DNA of 64,000 bases from Plantibacter sp. Leaf314 (lineage in GTDB: Bacteria > Actinomycetota > Actinomycetes > Actinomycetales > Microbacteriaceae): assembly GCF_001423185.1 (NCBI RefSeq), contig NZ_LMOB01000003.1, forward strand, positions 325,692 through 389,691, given 5' to 3'. Below, piece by piece: positions 8,599 to 17,351 of the stretch (position 1 is the stretch's first letter; each line of letters opens with the position of its first letter). Below the pieces are notes generated by a model. It had not been told where the DNA came from, did not search any database, and saw nothing but the letters and a program-made list of their open reading frames with translations. The translations under genes and the position numbers were made by a program.

Positions 8599-9618
8599 TC
8601 AGAAGGCCGGGGGACCCGCGGACTTCCGCACGATGAGTTCGGGCTCGATCGTGCCCCGGTAGCCGACGGCGTCGACCTCGAGATTGCCGAGCAGATGCGC
8701 GACGCAGCGCCGCCCCAGCTCGTCGAAGTCCTGACGCACCGTCGTGAGCGGCGGCCAGAAGTGCGACGCCTCGGGGATGTCGTCGAACCCCACGATCGAC
8801 ACGTCCCGCGGCACGTCGTAGCCCTCGTCGCGGATCGCGTGGATGAGCCCGAGCGCCATCTGGTCGTTCGAGGAGAAGATCGCCGTGAAGTCGCGCACCC
8901 GCATGAGTTCGATGCCGGCGCGATACCCGAAGTCGGCCGTCCAGTCGCCGAGGATCGGCGCCGTCGTCGGCACGTCCTGCGCGCTCATCTCCGCGAGGAA
9001 CCCACGCATGCGCGCCTCCGCCTCGATCCAGTCCTGCGGACCGGCGAGGTGGTAGATGTTCCGATGCCCGAGCTCGATGAGGTGCCGCGTCGCCAAGCGT
9101 CCACCGGCGACCTGGTCGACCCCGATCGAGTGGTCGTCGAGGTCGCCGCCGGACTGCACCGCTACGAAGGGGACCCGGACCTGCAGCTCCTCGATGGCGC
9201 GGAACACCCGGACCTGCGGCGCGATCACCACGATGCCGTCGACCGACTGCGCGAGGAGGTGCTCAACGGCCGCCACGATCGACACCTCGCTGGTGTCGGG
9301 CAGGTTGGAGGTGCTGACGAGGTACCCGGCGTCCTTGCTCGCGTTCTCGATGGCCTGGATCATGCTCGCCGGACCGTACTGGGAGCGCTGGCTGGCGAGC
9401 ACGCCGATCGTCCGCGACCGACTCGTCACGAGGGCTCTGGCCGCCCGGTTCGGGCGGTAGTTGACCTCGTCCATGACGGCGAGCACGCGGTCGCGCGTGG
9501 AGTCGCGGATGCTCGGATGGTTGTTCAGCACTCGGGACACGGTCTGGTGGGAGACCCCGGCCAGGCGCGCGACATCGCGGATATTGGGGGCTCGCCCCCG
9601 TTCGGCGTCGTCGCTCAC
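8599..9618 (-). CDS. LacI family regulator, probable repressor of the ChvE-type sugar importer
   Basis: 339 residues: an N-terminal LacI helix-turn-helix (IRDVARLAGVSHQTVSRVLN, about residues 12-31), a hinge helix (YRPNRAARALV), then a periplasmic-binding-protein-like sugar-sensing domain ending with the typical GFDDIPEA and VRQD segments. Its own promoter carries an ATGTG-N6-CACAT site (9636-9651). A near-identical site lies downstream of the promoter of the importer operon at 11285, so it probably represses itself and the importer until arabinose or a related sugar binds. A serine hydrolase gene lies between. Operator matching is by eye; the effector is inferred. Confidence 0.9.
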   Translation of the reverse strand: MSDDAERGRAPNIRDVARLAGVSHQTVSRVLNNHPSIRDSTRDRVLAVMDEVNYRPNRAARALVTSRSRTIGVLASQRSQYGPASMIQAIENASKDAGYLVSTSNLPDTSEVSIVAAVEHLLAQSVDGIVVIAPQVRVFRAIEELQVRVPFVAVQSGGDLDDHSIGVDQVAGGRLATRHLIELGHRNIYHLAGPQDWIEAEARMRGFLAEMSAQDVPTTAPILGDWTADFGYRAGIELMRVRDFTAIFSSNDQMALGLIHAIRDEGYDVPRDVSIVGFDDIPEASHFWPPLTTVRQDFDELGRRCVAHLLGNLEVDAVGYRGTIEPELIVRKSAGPPAF

Positions 9619-9635
9619 GGATTCCTCGGACCTCG

Positions 9636-9671
9636 ATGTGCACGGTCACATTTCGTGCTGCACCCATTATG
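9636..9671 (-). promoter_or_regulatory. Autoregulatory operator and -10 element of the LacI gene
   Basis: On the minus strand a CATAAT -10 (9666-9671) is followed by the operator-like site ATGTGCACGGTCACAT on the plus strand (9636-9651), 18 bases ahead of the LacI start. The site matches the one at 10974-10991 outside two central bases, and its position just downstream of the expected transcription start suits repression. Confidence 0.65.
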
Positions 9672-9740
9672 CACACGCCTCAGGCCGCCGAAGGATCGGC
9701 TCCGTCGGCCTCCGTGCAGCCGCCGAGCAGCCGACGACGG

Positions 9741-9746
9741 TACCGT
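9741..9746 (+). promoter_or_regulatory. Leaderless -10 element (TACCGT)
   Basis: TACCGT ends 6 bases before ATG 9753. It gives a leaderless transcript and supports that start over an upstream in-frame ATG at 9636, which lies in the LacI operator. Confidence 0.5.
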
Positions 9747-9752
9747 TGGAGG

Positions 9753-10772
9753 ATGGACACCGCAAGCGTCGCCCGCGTCATCGAAGCCACCGACTTCTCG
9801 GGCGTCGTGCTCGTCAAGCGCGGAGACGAGACGCTCTTCGAGGTCGCACGGGGGCTCGCCTCCCGGGAGCGCGACGAGCCGATCACGCTCGACACCCGGT
9901 TCGACACGGCCTCGATCACGAAGCTGTTCACCGCGGCCGCCGTGCTGCAGCAGGTCGACGCGGGGCACATCGACCTCGACGAGTCGATCCACGAGTACGT
10001 CGACCTCGACGGCACCACCATCCGCCGCGACGTGCAGCTGATCCACCTGCTGACCCACACCTCCGGCATCGCCGACGACGCCGACGAGACCGCCGGTGAG
10101 AGCTACGAGGAGCTGTGGGCCGAGCGCCCCGCCTCGTCGATCCGCGAGACCGCCGACCTCCTGCCGCTCTTCGCCCATAAGCCGCCGCTCGCGGCACCGG
10201 GCGAGGAGGCGAACTACGTCAACGCCGGCTACGTCCTGCTCGGGCTCGCCCTCGAAGGGGTGACCGGCCTGCCGTACCGCGAGCTCATCGAGCAGCAGGT
10301 GTTCGCGCTGCTCGGCATGGACCACTCGGGCTTCGCCGACCGCCGCACGGGCGAACCGGGCCTCGCGGAGGGCGGCGACGTCGACGACGACGGGGTCTGG
10401 CACTCGAACGTCGACGCCTTCCCGCCGCTCGGCGGCCCGGACGCCGGTGCGCAGTCCACGGCGGCCGATCTCATCACCTTCCTGCGCGCGGCCCGCGACG
10501 CGAAGCTCCTCACCGCCGAGCTGACCGAGGAGTTCACCTCCCCGCAGATCGAGGTCGACGAGGAGATCTCCTACGGCTTCGGATTCGAGTTCGACGTCGA
10601 CGAGGACGGTCAGGTCCGTTCGATGTACCTCGACGGTGTCAACCCGGGTGCCAGCGGCATCGTCCGCACCTACTTCGGCCCGACGGCGGCCGACGCGATC
10701 GACGTCGTCGTGCTGTCGAACTCCGAGGACGGCGCGTGGGACGTCATCCGCGCCATCGACGCAGAACTCTAG
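9753..10772 (+). CDS. Serine hydrolase of the beta-lactamase class C/penicillin-binding family
   Basis: 339 residues. The Ser-x-x-Lys catalytic motif appears as SITK in DTASITKLFTAAAV (about residues 53-56). The Tyr-x-Asn motif is YVN in EEANYVNAGYVLLG, and the HTSG sequence typical of this family follows the first domain helix. There is no signal peptide, so it is probably cytoplasmic and an esterase or peptidase rather than a secreted beta-lactamase. A His/Lys-Thr-Gly third motif is not obvious; the C-terminal region is rich in Asp and Glu. It lies between the LacI regulator and the sugar importer but has its own promoter. Confidence 0.87.
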   Translation: MDTASVARVIEATDFSGVVLVKRGDETLFEVARGLASRERDEPITLDTRFDTASITKLFTAAAVLQQVDAGHIDLDESIHEYVDLDGTTIRRDVQLIHLLTHTSGIADDADETAGESYEELWAERPASSIRETADLLPLFAHKPPLAAPGEEANYVNAGYVLLGLALEGVTGLPYRELIEQQVFALLGMDHSGFADRRTGEPGLAEGGDVDDDGVWHSNVDAFPPLGGPDAGAQSTAADLITFLRAARDAKLLTAELTEEFTSPQIEVDEEISYGFGFEFDVDEDGQVRSMYLDGVNPGASGIVRTYFGPTAADAIDVVVLSNSEDGAWDVIRAIDAEL

Positions 10773-10933
10773 GCGACTTCCGCGCCACCACTGGGATCGG
10801 CAGCGCCGGTACCCGCCGTCCGAGCGCGTCGCGCACGGCCGCCGCGCGCAACGCGCACACCCCGGAACCACGTCGTTGAGAGCGCGACCATACCCCGACG
10901 ATCGCCGGTTATGAAAATGAGACACATCCCGAC

Positions 10934-10991
10934 TTGACATCGGGTGGAGGTCTGGGGCTATCGTGTGACACACAATGTGAACGGTCACATT
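10934..10991 (+). promoter_or_regulatory. Promoter and LacI-type operator of the sugar importer operon
   Basis: A consensus -35 TTGACA (10934-10939) precedes a -10 region GGCTAT/TATCGT (10956-10964). The near-palindromic operator AATGTGAACGGTCACATT occupies 10974-10991, just after the expected start of transcription, where a bound repressor would block initiation. It is the counterpart of the site upstream of the LacI gene. Confidence 0.75.
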
Positions 10992-11284
10992 CGGAGTGAC
11001 GAGGAAGTCGACGTGGGAACGAAGCGCAACGGAGCGAGCAGGTGGGCGATGAGCCTCCTCCCGAACCGCGGCACCGATCGAACCGACCACGACTCCCTCT
11101 CGGCCCGGCTTCCCGCCGGCCACCTCTCCCTGCACCCTCGCCGGCACCACGACGAGGCGTCCGCACCCGCACCCGCGAACGCCACGTAGCCGACGAGCGG
11201 CCTCGATGAGCTGGACACATCGACGCCGTTCGACCTGCGCATGACAACGACGTCCAAGCAACCCCCTAGGGAAGGAACCACACA
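10992..11284 (+). other. Long 5' leader of the importer mRNA, no gene seen
   Basis: About 300 bases separate the operator from the ChvE-like start. An 81-codon open frame (10944-11189) begins inside the promoter and has no ribosome site, so I do not call it. No known riboswitch class is recognisable by eye. The leader ends with the AAGGAAC ribosome site before GTG 11285. Confidence 0.4.
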
Positions 11285-12409
11285 GTGAAGAAGAGAATGC
11301 TCCTCGCCACGCTGGCCGCAGGCACGATGGTCGTGTCGCTCGCCGGCTGCTCCGGCGGCGCAAGCGGCGGATCGGGCGGCGGCGAAGGCGACGGCAAGCT
11401 CGTCGGCGTCGCGATGCCCACCAAGAGCTCCGAGCGCTGGATCCAGGACGGCAACGCCGTCAAGGAGCAGCTCGAGAAGGAGGGCTTCAAGGTCGACCTG
11501 CAGTACGCCGAGGACGACATCCCCACCCAGGTCTCGCAGATCGAGAACATGATCACCAAGGGCGCCTCCGTCCTGATCATCGCGTCGATCGACGGCACCA
11601 CGCTCACGAGCGTGCTGCAGGAGGCCAAGGACGGCGACATCCCCGTCATCGCCTACGACCGCCTCATCCGCGACAGCGAGAACGTCGACTACTACGCGTC
11701 GTTCGACAACTACAAGGTCGGCGTGCAGCAGGCCAACTCGGTCCTCAACGGCCTCGGCCTCGTCGACCTCGAGGGCAAGCCCACCGAGGGCGCACCCGCC
11801 GGTCCGTTCAACATCGAGATGTTCGCCGGCTCGCCCGACGACAACAACGCCACGTTCTTCTGGGACGGCGCGCAGGACACCCTGAAGCCGTTCATCGACG
11901 CGGGCACCCTCACGGTCGCCAGTGGCCAGACCTCCTTCGAGCAGGCTGCAACGCTCCGTTGGGACGGTGAGACCGCGCAGAAGCGCATGGAGAACATCCT
12001 CACGTCGACCTACTCCGACGGTTCCAAGGTCAACGCGGTCCTGTCGCCCTACGACGGCATCTCGCGAGGCATCATCTCGGCGCTGACCGACGCCGGCTAC
12101 TCGGTGGGCGACGGCTGGCCCGTCATCTCCGGCCAGGACGCCGAGCTCGACTCGGTCAAGGCCATCGAGTCCGGTGAGCAGTACGCGACCATCTTCAAGG
12201 ACACCCGCCAGCTGGCGAGCGAAGCCGTCAAGATGGCCGTCGCCGTCCTGAACGGTGAGAAGCCCGAGGTCAACAACACCGAGGACTACGACAACGGCAA
12301 GAAGGTCGTCCCGTCCTTCCTCCTCGAGTCGCAGATCGTCGTCAAGGACAACATCCAGGAGGTCCTCGTGGACTCCGGGTACTGGACCGAAGACGAGATC
12401 AAGGGCTAA
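11285..12409 (+). CDS. chvE: ChvE-type multiple-monosaccharide ABC transporter, substrate-binding lipoprotein
   Basis: 374 residues. The signal peptide ends in a lipobox with Cys at residue 22 (SLAGC), followed by a Gly/Ser linker. The mature part is a family-4 periplasmic binding protein closely resembling ChvE/GguC-system receptors: [17 protein letters not shown] at the N-terminus, [15 protein letters not shown], and [12 protein letters not shown] toward the C-terminus. ChvE relatives bind arabinose, galactose, xylose and glucose; the neighbouring araBDA genes favour L-arabinose here. It is followed by a strong hairpin and then the ATPase gene. Start GTG with AAGGAAC upstream. Confidence 0.92.
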   Translation: MKKRMLLATLAAGTMVVSLAGCSGGASGGSGGGEGDGKLVGVAMPTKSSERWIQDGNAVKEQLEKEGFKVDLQYAEDDIPTQVSQIENMITKGASVLIIASIDGTTLTSVLQEAKDGDIPVIAYDRLIRDSENVDYYASFDNYKVGVQQANSVLNGLGLVDLEGKPTEGAPAGPFNIEMFAGSPDDNNATFFWDGAQDTLKPFIDAGTLTVASGQTSFEQAATLRWDGETAQKRMENILTSTYSDGSKVNAVLSPYDGISRGIISALTDAGYSVGDGWPVISGQDAELDSVKAIESGEQYATIFKDTRQLASEAVKMAVAVLNGEKPEVNNTEDYDNGKKVVPSFLLESQIVVKDNIQEVLVDSGYWTEDEIKG

Positions 12410-12431
12410 CACCCACCGAAGTCCCCAGTCG

Positions 12432-12462
12432 GGCTCGGGGAGCGGATTCCGCTCTCCGAGCC
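12432..12462 (+). terminator. Intercistronic hairpin between binding-protein and ATPase genes
   Basis: Arms GGCTCGGGGAGCGG (12432-12445) and CCGCTCTCCGAGCC (12449-12462) pair with one G-U and a three-base loop. It lies 22 bp after the binding-protein stop, within an operon, so it more likely attenuates transcription or protects the upstream message than ends the operon. Confidence 0.7.
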
Positions 12463-12590
12463 TGTCTCGGGGCCCGGGTCCGCACCTCGACGCTTCGACC
12501 ACCTCAGTGACCATGTCCGGTCCCTGAGTCGGACGACGTGCCTGAGGTCACCGGCCAGGCTCAACGACGACCACCAGTAAGGAGACTCAG

Positions 12591-14129
12591 GTGTCAGCCG
12601 AGACGACGAGCATCCTCGAGATGCGCAACATCATCAAGACCTTCCCCGGCGTCAAAGCCCTCTCGAACGTCACCCTCGATGTGCAGCGCGGTACCGTGCA
12701 CGCCATCTGCGGCGAGAACGGTGCCGGCAAGTCCACCCTCATGAAGGTGCTGTCGGGCGTGTACCCGTTCGGGACCTACGAGGGCGACATCGTCTTCGAG
12801 GGCGAGACGATGGAGTTCAAGGACATCCGTGACTCGGAGTCCAAGGGCATCGTCATCATCCACCAGGAGCTGGCGCTCAGCCCCTACCTCTCCATCGCGG
12901 AGAACATCTTCCTCAACAACGAGCTGAAGGGGCCGCTCGGCCTCATCGACTGGAACCGCACCAACCAGGAGGCGGCAGCCTTGCTCGCCCGGGTCGGGCT
13001 GCGGGAGAACCCGACGACGAAGATCCTCGAGATCGGTGTCGGCAAGCAGCAGCTCGTCGAGATCGCGAAGGCCCTCTCGAAGCGCGTGAAGCTCCTCATC
13101 CTCGACGAGCCGACCGCCGCCTTGAACGACGAGGACTCCGACCACCTGCTCGACCTCATCCTGCACCTCAAGGAGCAGGGCATCACGTCGATCATCATCA
13201 GCCACAAGCTCAACGAGATCAAGAAGGTCGCCGACACCGTCACGGTCATCCGCGACGGCAAGACGATCGAGACGATCGTGAAGAACGACGTCACCGAAGA
13301 GCGCATCATCAAGGACATGGTCGGTCGCGACCTCGAGCACCGCTACCCGGACCACACGCCGAACATCGGTGCCGAGATCCTGCGCGTCGAGGACTGGACC
13401 GCCCACCACCCGCAGGACCCGACCCGCGTGATGGTGGACGCCGTGAACCTCAACGTCCGTGCCGGTGAGATCGTCGGCATCGCCGGCCTCATGGGCGCCG
13501 GGCGCACCGAGTTCGCGATGAGCCTCTTCGGCCAGTCGTACGGCAGCCGGATCAGCGGCAAGGTCTTCAAGAACGGCTCGGAGATCCGCACGCGCACCGT
13601 GTCGGAGGCCATCGCGAACGGCCTCGCGTACGCCACCGAGGACCGCAAGTACTACGGCCTCAACCTCATCGAGGACATCAAGCGCAACATCTCGATGGCC
13701 TCGCTGAAGAAGCTCGAACGCGGCGGACTCGTGAACGACAACGAGGAGTACAAGGTCGCCGAGGAGTACCGCAAGAGCATGAACATCAAGGCTCCCAACG
13801 TGCTCGCGAAGACCGGCAAGCTCTCGGGTGGCAACCAGCAGAAGGTCGTGCTGTCGAAGTGGATCTACTCCGACCCCGACGTCCTCATCCTCGATGAGCC
13901 CACCCGTGGGATCGACGTCGGCGCGAAGTACGAGATCTACACGATCATCAACCGCCTCGCCGCGGAGGGGAAGGGCGTCATCGTCATCTCCTCCGAGCTC
14001 CCCGAGCTCATCGGCATCTGCGACCGCATCTACGCCCTCAGCGAGGGCCGCATCACCGGCGAACTGCCGATCGAGGAAGCGAACCCCGAAGCGCTCCTCA
14101 AGCTCATGACCATGGAGAAGCCCCGCTAA
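12591..14129 (+). CDS. gguA: Multiple-monosaccharide ABC transporter ATPase (GguA/MmsA type)
   Basis: 512-residue tandem ATPase of the sugar importer. Half 1 has Walker [10 protein letters not shown] near residue 44 and Walker [12 protein letters not shown], but a degenerate signature (EIGVGKQQL). Half 2 has a degenerate Walker A (GLMGAGRTE) but an intact signature LSGGNQQK and Walker [13 protein letters not shown]. This pattern is normal for the family. Start GTG 12591 after AAGGAGACTCAG; the permease follows 31 bp after the stop. A degenerate relative of this gene lies at 15473. Confidence 0.96.
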   Translation: MSAETTSILEMRNIIKTFPGVKALSNVTLDVQRGTVHAICGENGAGKSTLMKVLSGVYPFGTYEGDIVFEGETMEFKDIRDSESKGIVIIHQELALSPYLSIAENIFLNNELKGPLGLIDWNRTNQEAAALLARVGLRENPTTKILEIGVGKQQLVEIAKALSKRVKLLILDEPTAALNDEDSDHLLDLILHLKEQGITSIIISHKLNEIKKVADTVTVIRDGKTIETIVKNDVTEERIIKDMVGRDLEHRYPDHTPNIGAEILRVEDWTAHHPQDPTRVMVDAVNLNVRAGEIVGIAGLMGAGRTEFAMSLFGQSYGSRISGKVFKNGSEIRTRTVSEAIANGLAYATEDRKYYGLNLIEDIKRNISMASLKKLERGGLVNDNEEYKVAEEYRKSMNIKAPNVLAKTGKLSGGNQQKVVLSKWIYSDPDVLILDEPTRGIDVGAKYEIYTIINRLAAEGKGVIVISSELPELIGICDRIYALSEGRITGELPIEEANPEALLKLMTMEKPR

Positions 14130-14160
14130 GCGGGCGCGGACGGATCGAAGGAGAACCGCA

Positions 14161-15414
14161 ATGTCCGATCTGGACACCAAACCCACCGTCCCGGCAGGGG
14201 ACGGCACCGCCGCCGGCGGCCTCGTCAACCCGGCCACGAACCGGTTCACGAGCTGGCTGACCCACATCCTCAGCGACCTCGGCAAGAACGGCATCTTCAT
14301 CGCCCTCCTGCTCGTCGTCGTGTTCTTCGCCGTCATCACCGACGGCATCCTGCTGCGGCCGCAGAACATCTCCAACCTGATCGTGCAGAACGGGTACATC
14401 CTCGTCCTCGCGATCGGCATGGTGATGGTCATCATCGCCGGCCACATCGACCTGTCGGTCGGTTCCGTCGCGGCCTTCGTCGGCGCCGTCTCCGGTGTCT
14501 TCGCCGTACAGATGCAGATGCCGTGGTGGATCGCGGTCATCCTCTCGCTCGCCATCGGTGCCCTCGTCGGCGTCTGGCAGGGCTTCTGGATCGCCTACGT
14601 CGGCATCCCGGCGTTCATCGTGACGCTCGCCGGCATGCTCATCTTCCGCGGCCTCGCGCTCGTGGTCCTCGGCAACGCGAACATCGGTTCCTTCCCGGGC
14701 GAGTACCGCGCCCTCGGCAACGGCTTCCTGAACGACGTCTTCGGTGACTTCCCGATCGACCCGCTCACGCTGGGGATCGGCGTCATCGCCGTCATCGGCC
14801 TCGTCGTGCAGCAGGTCCGCACGCGCCTCGGCCGTCAGAAGTACGGCCAGGAGACCGAGCCCTTCCCGTGGTTCGTCGCCAAGCTCGTCCTGATCACCGC
14901 CGGCATCGGCTTCTTCGTCTACGCCCTCGCCGCGTACAAGGGCATCCCGGTCACGCTCATCGTGCTCGCCGTCCTGGTGCTCGTGTACGGCATCGTGATG
15001 AACCGCTCCGTCTTCGGTCGCCACATCTACGCGATCGGTGGCAACCGCCACGCGGCCGAGCTGTCCGGTATCAAGACGCGCAAGGTCGACTTCTTCCTGT
15101 TCGTCAACATGGGCTTCCTCGCGGCGCTCGCCGGCCTCATCTTCACGGCCCGCCTGAACCTCGCCGGTCCGAAGGCCGGTGACGGCTTCGAGCTCGAGGC
15201 GATCTCCGCGGCGTTCATCGGTGGAGCCGCGGTGCAGGGTGGCGTCGGAACCATCGGTGGCGCGATCATCGGTGGTCTCATCATCGGCGTCCTGAACAAC
15301 GGTATGTCGATCATCGGCCTCGGCATCGAGTGGCAGCAGGCCGTCAAGGGCCTCGTGCTCCTGCTCGCCGTCGCCTTCGACGTCTACAACAAGCGCCGCA
15401 GCGGCGGACGCTGA
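14161..15414 (+). CDS. gguB: Multiple-monosaccharide ABC transporter permease (GguB/MmsB type)
   Basis: 417-residue polytopic membrane protein of the BPD_transp_2 family. The N-terminal cytoplasmic stretch (about 40 residues) is followed by roughly ten hydrophobic helices. Conserved segments include GHIDLSVGSVAAF, GIPAFIVTLAGMLIFRG, AIGGNRHAAELSGI and GGAAVQGGVGTIGGAIIG. A GAAGGAGAAC ribosome site precedes the ATG. It forms the pore with the GguA-like ATPase and ChvE-like receptor. Confidence 0.95.
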   Translation: MSDLDTKPTVPAGDGTAAGGLVNPATNRFTSWLTHILSDLGKNGIFIALLLVVVFFAVITDGILLRPQNISNLIVQNGYILVLAIGMVMVIIAGHIDLSVGSVAAFVGAVSGVFAVQMQMPWWIAVILSLAIGALVGVWQGFWIAYVGIPAFIVTLAGMLIFRGLALVVLGNANIGSFPGEYRALGNGFLNDVFGDFPIDPLTLGIGVIAVIGLVVQQVRTRLGRQKYGQETEPFPWFVAKLVLITAGIGFFVYALAAYKGIPVTLIVLAVLVLVYGIVMNRSVFGRHIYAIGGNRHAAELSGIKTRKVDFFLFVNMGFLAALAGLIFTARLNLAGPKAGDGFELEAISAAFIGGAAVQGGVGTIGGAIIGGLIIGVLNNGMSIIGLGIEWQQAVKGLVLLLAVAFDVYNKRRSGGR

Positions 15415-15472
15415 TCCGCAGCCCCGCTCAGGCGGCGAGCTGTCCAGCACGAACGACCAGTCACCCTCAGCG

Positions 15473-17188
15473 ATGACCGCGAACCACGGAGGCGAGCGCA
15501 CCGGCGAACAGGCCGGGGCGCTCGCCTCCGTGCGTGGTCCGGGCGGTGATGCGACGGTCCCGTCGGTACCGGCACTCGAGGTGCTCGACGGTGACGAGAC
15601 GGTGCTCGCCGTCGAGGCCGGCGTCGTCCACGCGGTCGTCGGGCCCCGGTCGGCGACGCGGCGGTTCGTCGACGCCCTCTCCGGCGCCGCGGGCGGACGG
15701 CGGCGACGCAGGACCGCCGAGGTCGTGCGCATCGCGGGGACGGCCGTCGCCCTCGCTTCTCGTGCGGCGTCGAGTGCGGCCGGGATCGCCGTGGTGACCG
15801 GCGGCCAGGCGATCAGTTGGACGCAGGACGTGGGCGACAACGTCCTGCTCGGCAACGAGCACGGCTCGGGTGTCGACGGCTTCGGCGCCGCGGTCCGCGC
15901 CGCGCTCCGCTTCGGGCGCCCCGGTGGTGATACCCGTGGGAGCGACCGGGACCGCGTGGTCCGCGCGCTCGCGACGGTCGGCCTGGCGACCGAGCCGACC
16001 ACGGCGGTCGCGGAGCTGACCGCTCTGGAACGCCGACTCGTCGAGCTCGCGAGAGCGGTCGCAGCGGGAGCCGCCGTCGTGATCGTCGACGAGTCCGGAG
16101 CCGGACTGTCCACGCCGGAACGCGAGCGCTGGCAGACCGCCCTGCGCTCCGTCGCCGCCACGCCCCGGCCGTCCGGGACCGCTCCGGTGGTCCTGCTCGT
16201 CACGGGGACGGTCACCGGTCTCGCCGCCGTCGCATCGGCGGTCACCCTGCTCGGAACCGGATCCGGCGCGAACGGCCCCCGCACGCTCCCGGTGTCGGAC
16301 GCGGCCGATGAGCGGCGGGTGCTCGACGCCTTGGCAGTGGGCCTCGGGAGCGCCGCGGGTCTCCGTGGTGTGGACCGCACGAGCGACAGCGCGCGGTCCT
16401 GCCCGGATCGCGACACCCGCCCGACCGAGCGCACGGGCGGGCTGCGTGTCGAGCAGTGGCACGCGAGCCACCCCGCCGACGCCGCCAGGACCATCGTCGA
16501 CGGGGTGAGCTTCGCGTGCGCTCCCGGCGAGGTCCTCGGCCTCTTCGGTCCCCTCGACTCCGGTGTCGGCGAGGTGCTCCTCAGCCTGTTCGGCCACTCG
16601 TACGGTGCCACGGTGCGTGGAGCGGTCGCCATCGACGGCGAGACCGTCGACGTCTCGACCATGGACCGCGCTCGCGCTGCCGGACTGCTTTACACGACCG
16701 AACACCCGATCCGCTACGACCTCGCGTTCCTCGGCGGCGTGCCCTCGAGTGTGTCGCCGACGTCGCTCACCCGCATGGTCTCGACCGGGCTCGCGGACGG
16801 CCGCCGGGCGTACCCGGCGACCACCGGGGTGAACGGCCTGGCGGCGGCGCTGCCCGGTGCGCATCGCGGCCCGACCGCCGAGCAGTTCACCGAGTCACTT
16901 CGGTCGCTCCTCGACACACCGGCACGGGTGGTGCTCCTGGCCGAACCGTTCGGTGACCGCCGCGACGCCGGTGCGGCCGAACGCGTCGCCCTCATCCGGG
17001 CCATCGCCGCCTCCGGTCGGGCGGTCGTGGTGGCCGGCGACGACCCCTCGGCGCTCGTCGAGGTCTGCGACCGGGTCATCGCCGTCCGCAACGGCCGGGT
17101 GGTGGGGGAGACCCGTCCCGACCGCGACGCCAGGGGGCATCGGGACGCGGTCCTCGCCGTCCTCGACGCGATGGGCGGGCTCGCATGA
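15473..17188 (+). CDS. Degenerate paralogue of the sugar ABC-transporter ATPase, probably catalytically dead
   Basis: 571 residues that align by eye over two halves with the GguA-like protein at 12591. Where GguA has GENGAGKST this protein has GPRSATRRF, so the Walker A lysine is lost. The half-2 signature LSGGNQQK is replaced by GAHRGPTAE, and Walker B LILDEP becomes VLLAEP, losing the Asp. The scaffold is kept: VDESGAGLS in half 1, FGHSYGATVRG versus [11 protein letters not shown], and VCDRVIAVRNGRVVGE at the end. The frame is intact and not Arg-shadow-like, so it is likely expressed or only recently decaying. The start is uncertain because codons 5-20 lie inside a hairpin; GTG at 15530 is an alternative. 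Possible role: regulatory subunit of the importer (inference). Confidence 0.72.
   Translation: MTANHGGERTGEQAGALASVRGPGGDATVPSVPALEVLDGDETVLAVEAGVVHAVVGPRSATRRFVDALSGAAGGRRRRRTAEVVRIAGTAVALASRAASSAAGIAVVTGGQAISWTQDVGDNVLLGNEHGSGVDGFGAAVRAALRFGRPGGDTRGSDRDRVVRALATVGLATEPTTAVAELTALERRLVELARAVAAGAAVVIVDESGAGLSTPERERWQTALRSVAATPRPSGTAPVVLLVTGTVTGLAAVASAVTLLGTGSGANGPRTLPVSDAADERRVLDALAVGLGSAAGLRGVDRTSDSARSCPDRDTRPTERTGGLRVEQWHASHPADAARTIVDGVSFACAPGEVLGLFGPLDSGVGEVLLSLFGHSYGATVRGAVAIDGETVDVSTMDRARAAGLLYTTEHPIRYDLAFLGGVPSSVSPTSLTRMVSTGLADGRRAYPATTGVNGLAAALPGAHRGPTAEQFTESLRSLLDTPARVVLLAEPFGDRRDAGAAERVALIRAIAASGRAVVVAGDDPSALVEVCDRVIAVRNGRVVGETRPDRDARGHRDAVLAVLDAMGGLA
15485..15532 (+). terminator. Perfect 15-bp hairpin after the permease gene
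   Basis: CACGGAGGCGAGCGC (15485-15499) pairs perfectly with GCGCTCGCCTCCGTG (15518-15532) around an 18-base loop, 70 bp after the permease stop. It would act as terminator or attenuator, yet it overlaps the first codons of the degenerate ATPase frame. Confidence 0.65.
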
Positions 17189-17207
17189 GCGGCGCTGGCC
17201 AGGCCGA

Positions 17208-17225
17208 TGTACAACGTTGTACACT
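17208..17225 (+). promoter_or_regulatory. araBDA operator (CAACGTTG type) overlapping a -10
   Basis: TGTACAACGTTGTACA (17208-17223) is a perfect 16-bp palindrome. A TACACT -10 (17220-17225) overlaps its right arm, so binding would block the araB promoter. The same CAACGTTG core is found at 33382 and 34533, with a one-base variant at 34520. Its reader is probably one of the LacI paralogues at 32319 and 33436. Confidence 0.75.
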
Positions 17226-17351
17226 GGCATCGGCCCGGACGCCGTCGAACCTCCACCCGACCCCGGCCCACCCACCCCGAGCGTCCCCGGGACGCCGCAG
17301 GCTTCCGCACCACCCGACGAACCAGCACCACCAGACGAAGGAGTCCAGCCG

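Noticed and set aside
9753..10772. Antibiotic-resistance beta-lactamase
   Set aside because: It has SxxK and YxN but no signal peptide and no clear KTG motif; family context fits a cytoplasmic esterase or peptidase-like serine hydrolase better.
10944..11189. 81-codon frame in the importer leader
   Set aside because: It starts between the -35 and -10 of the promoter and has no ribosome site; the sequence resembles no protein I know.
12594..16662. Long minus-strand open frames opposite the sugar importer genes
   Set aside because: They mirror well-supported plus-strand genes, have Arg/Ala/Asp-biased composition and no family features; a typical side effect of high GC third positions.
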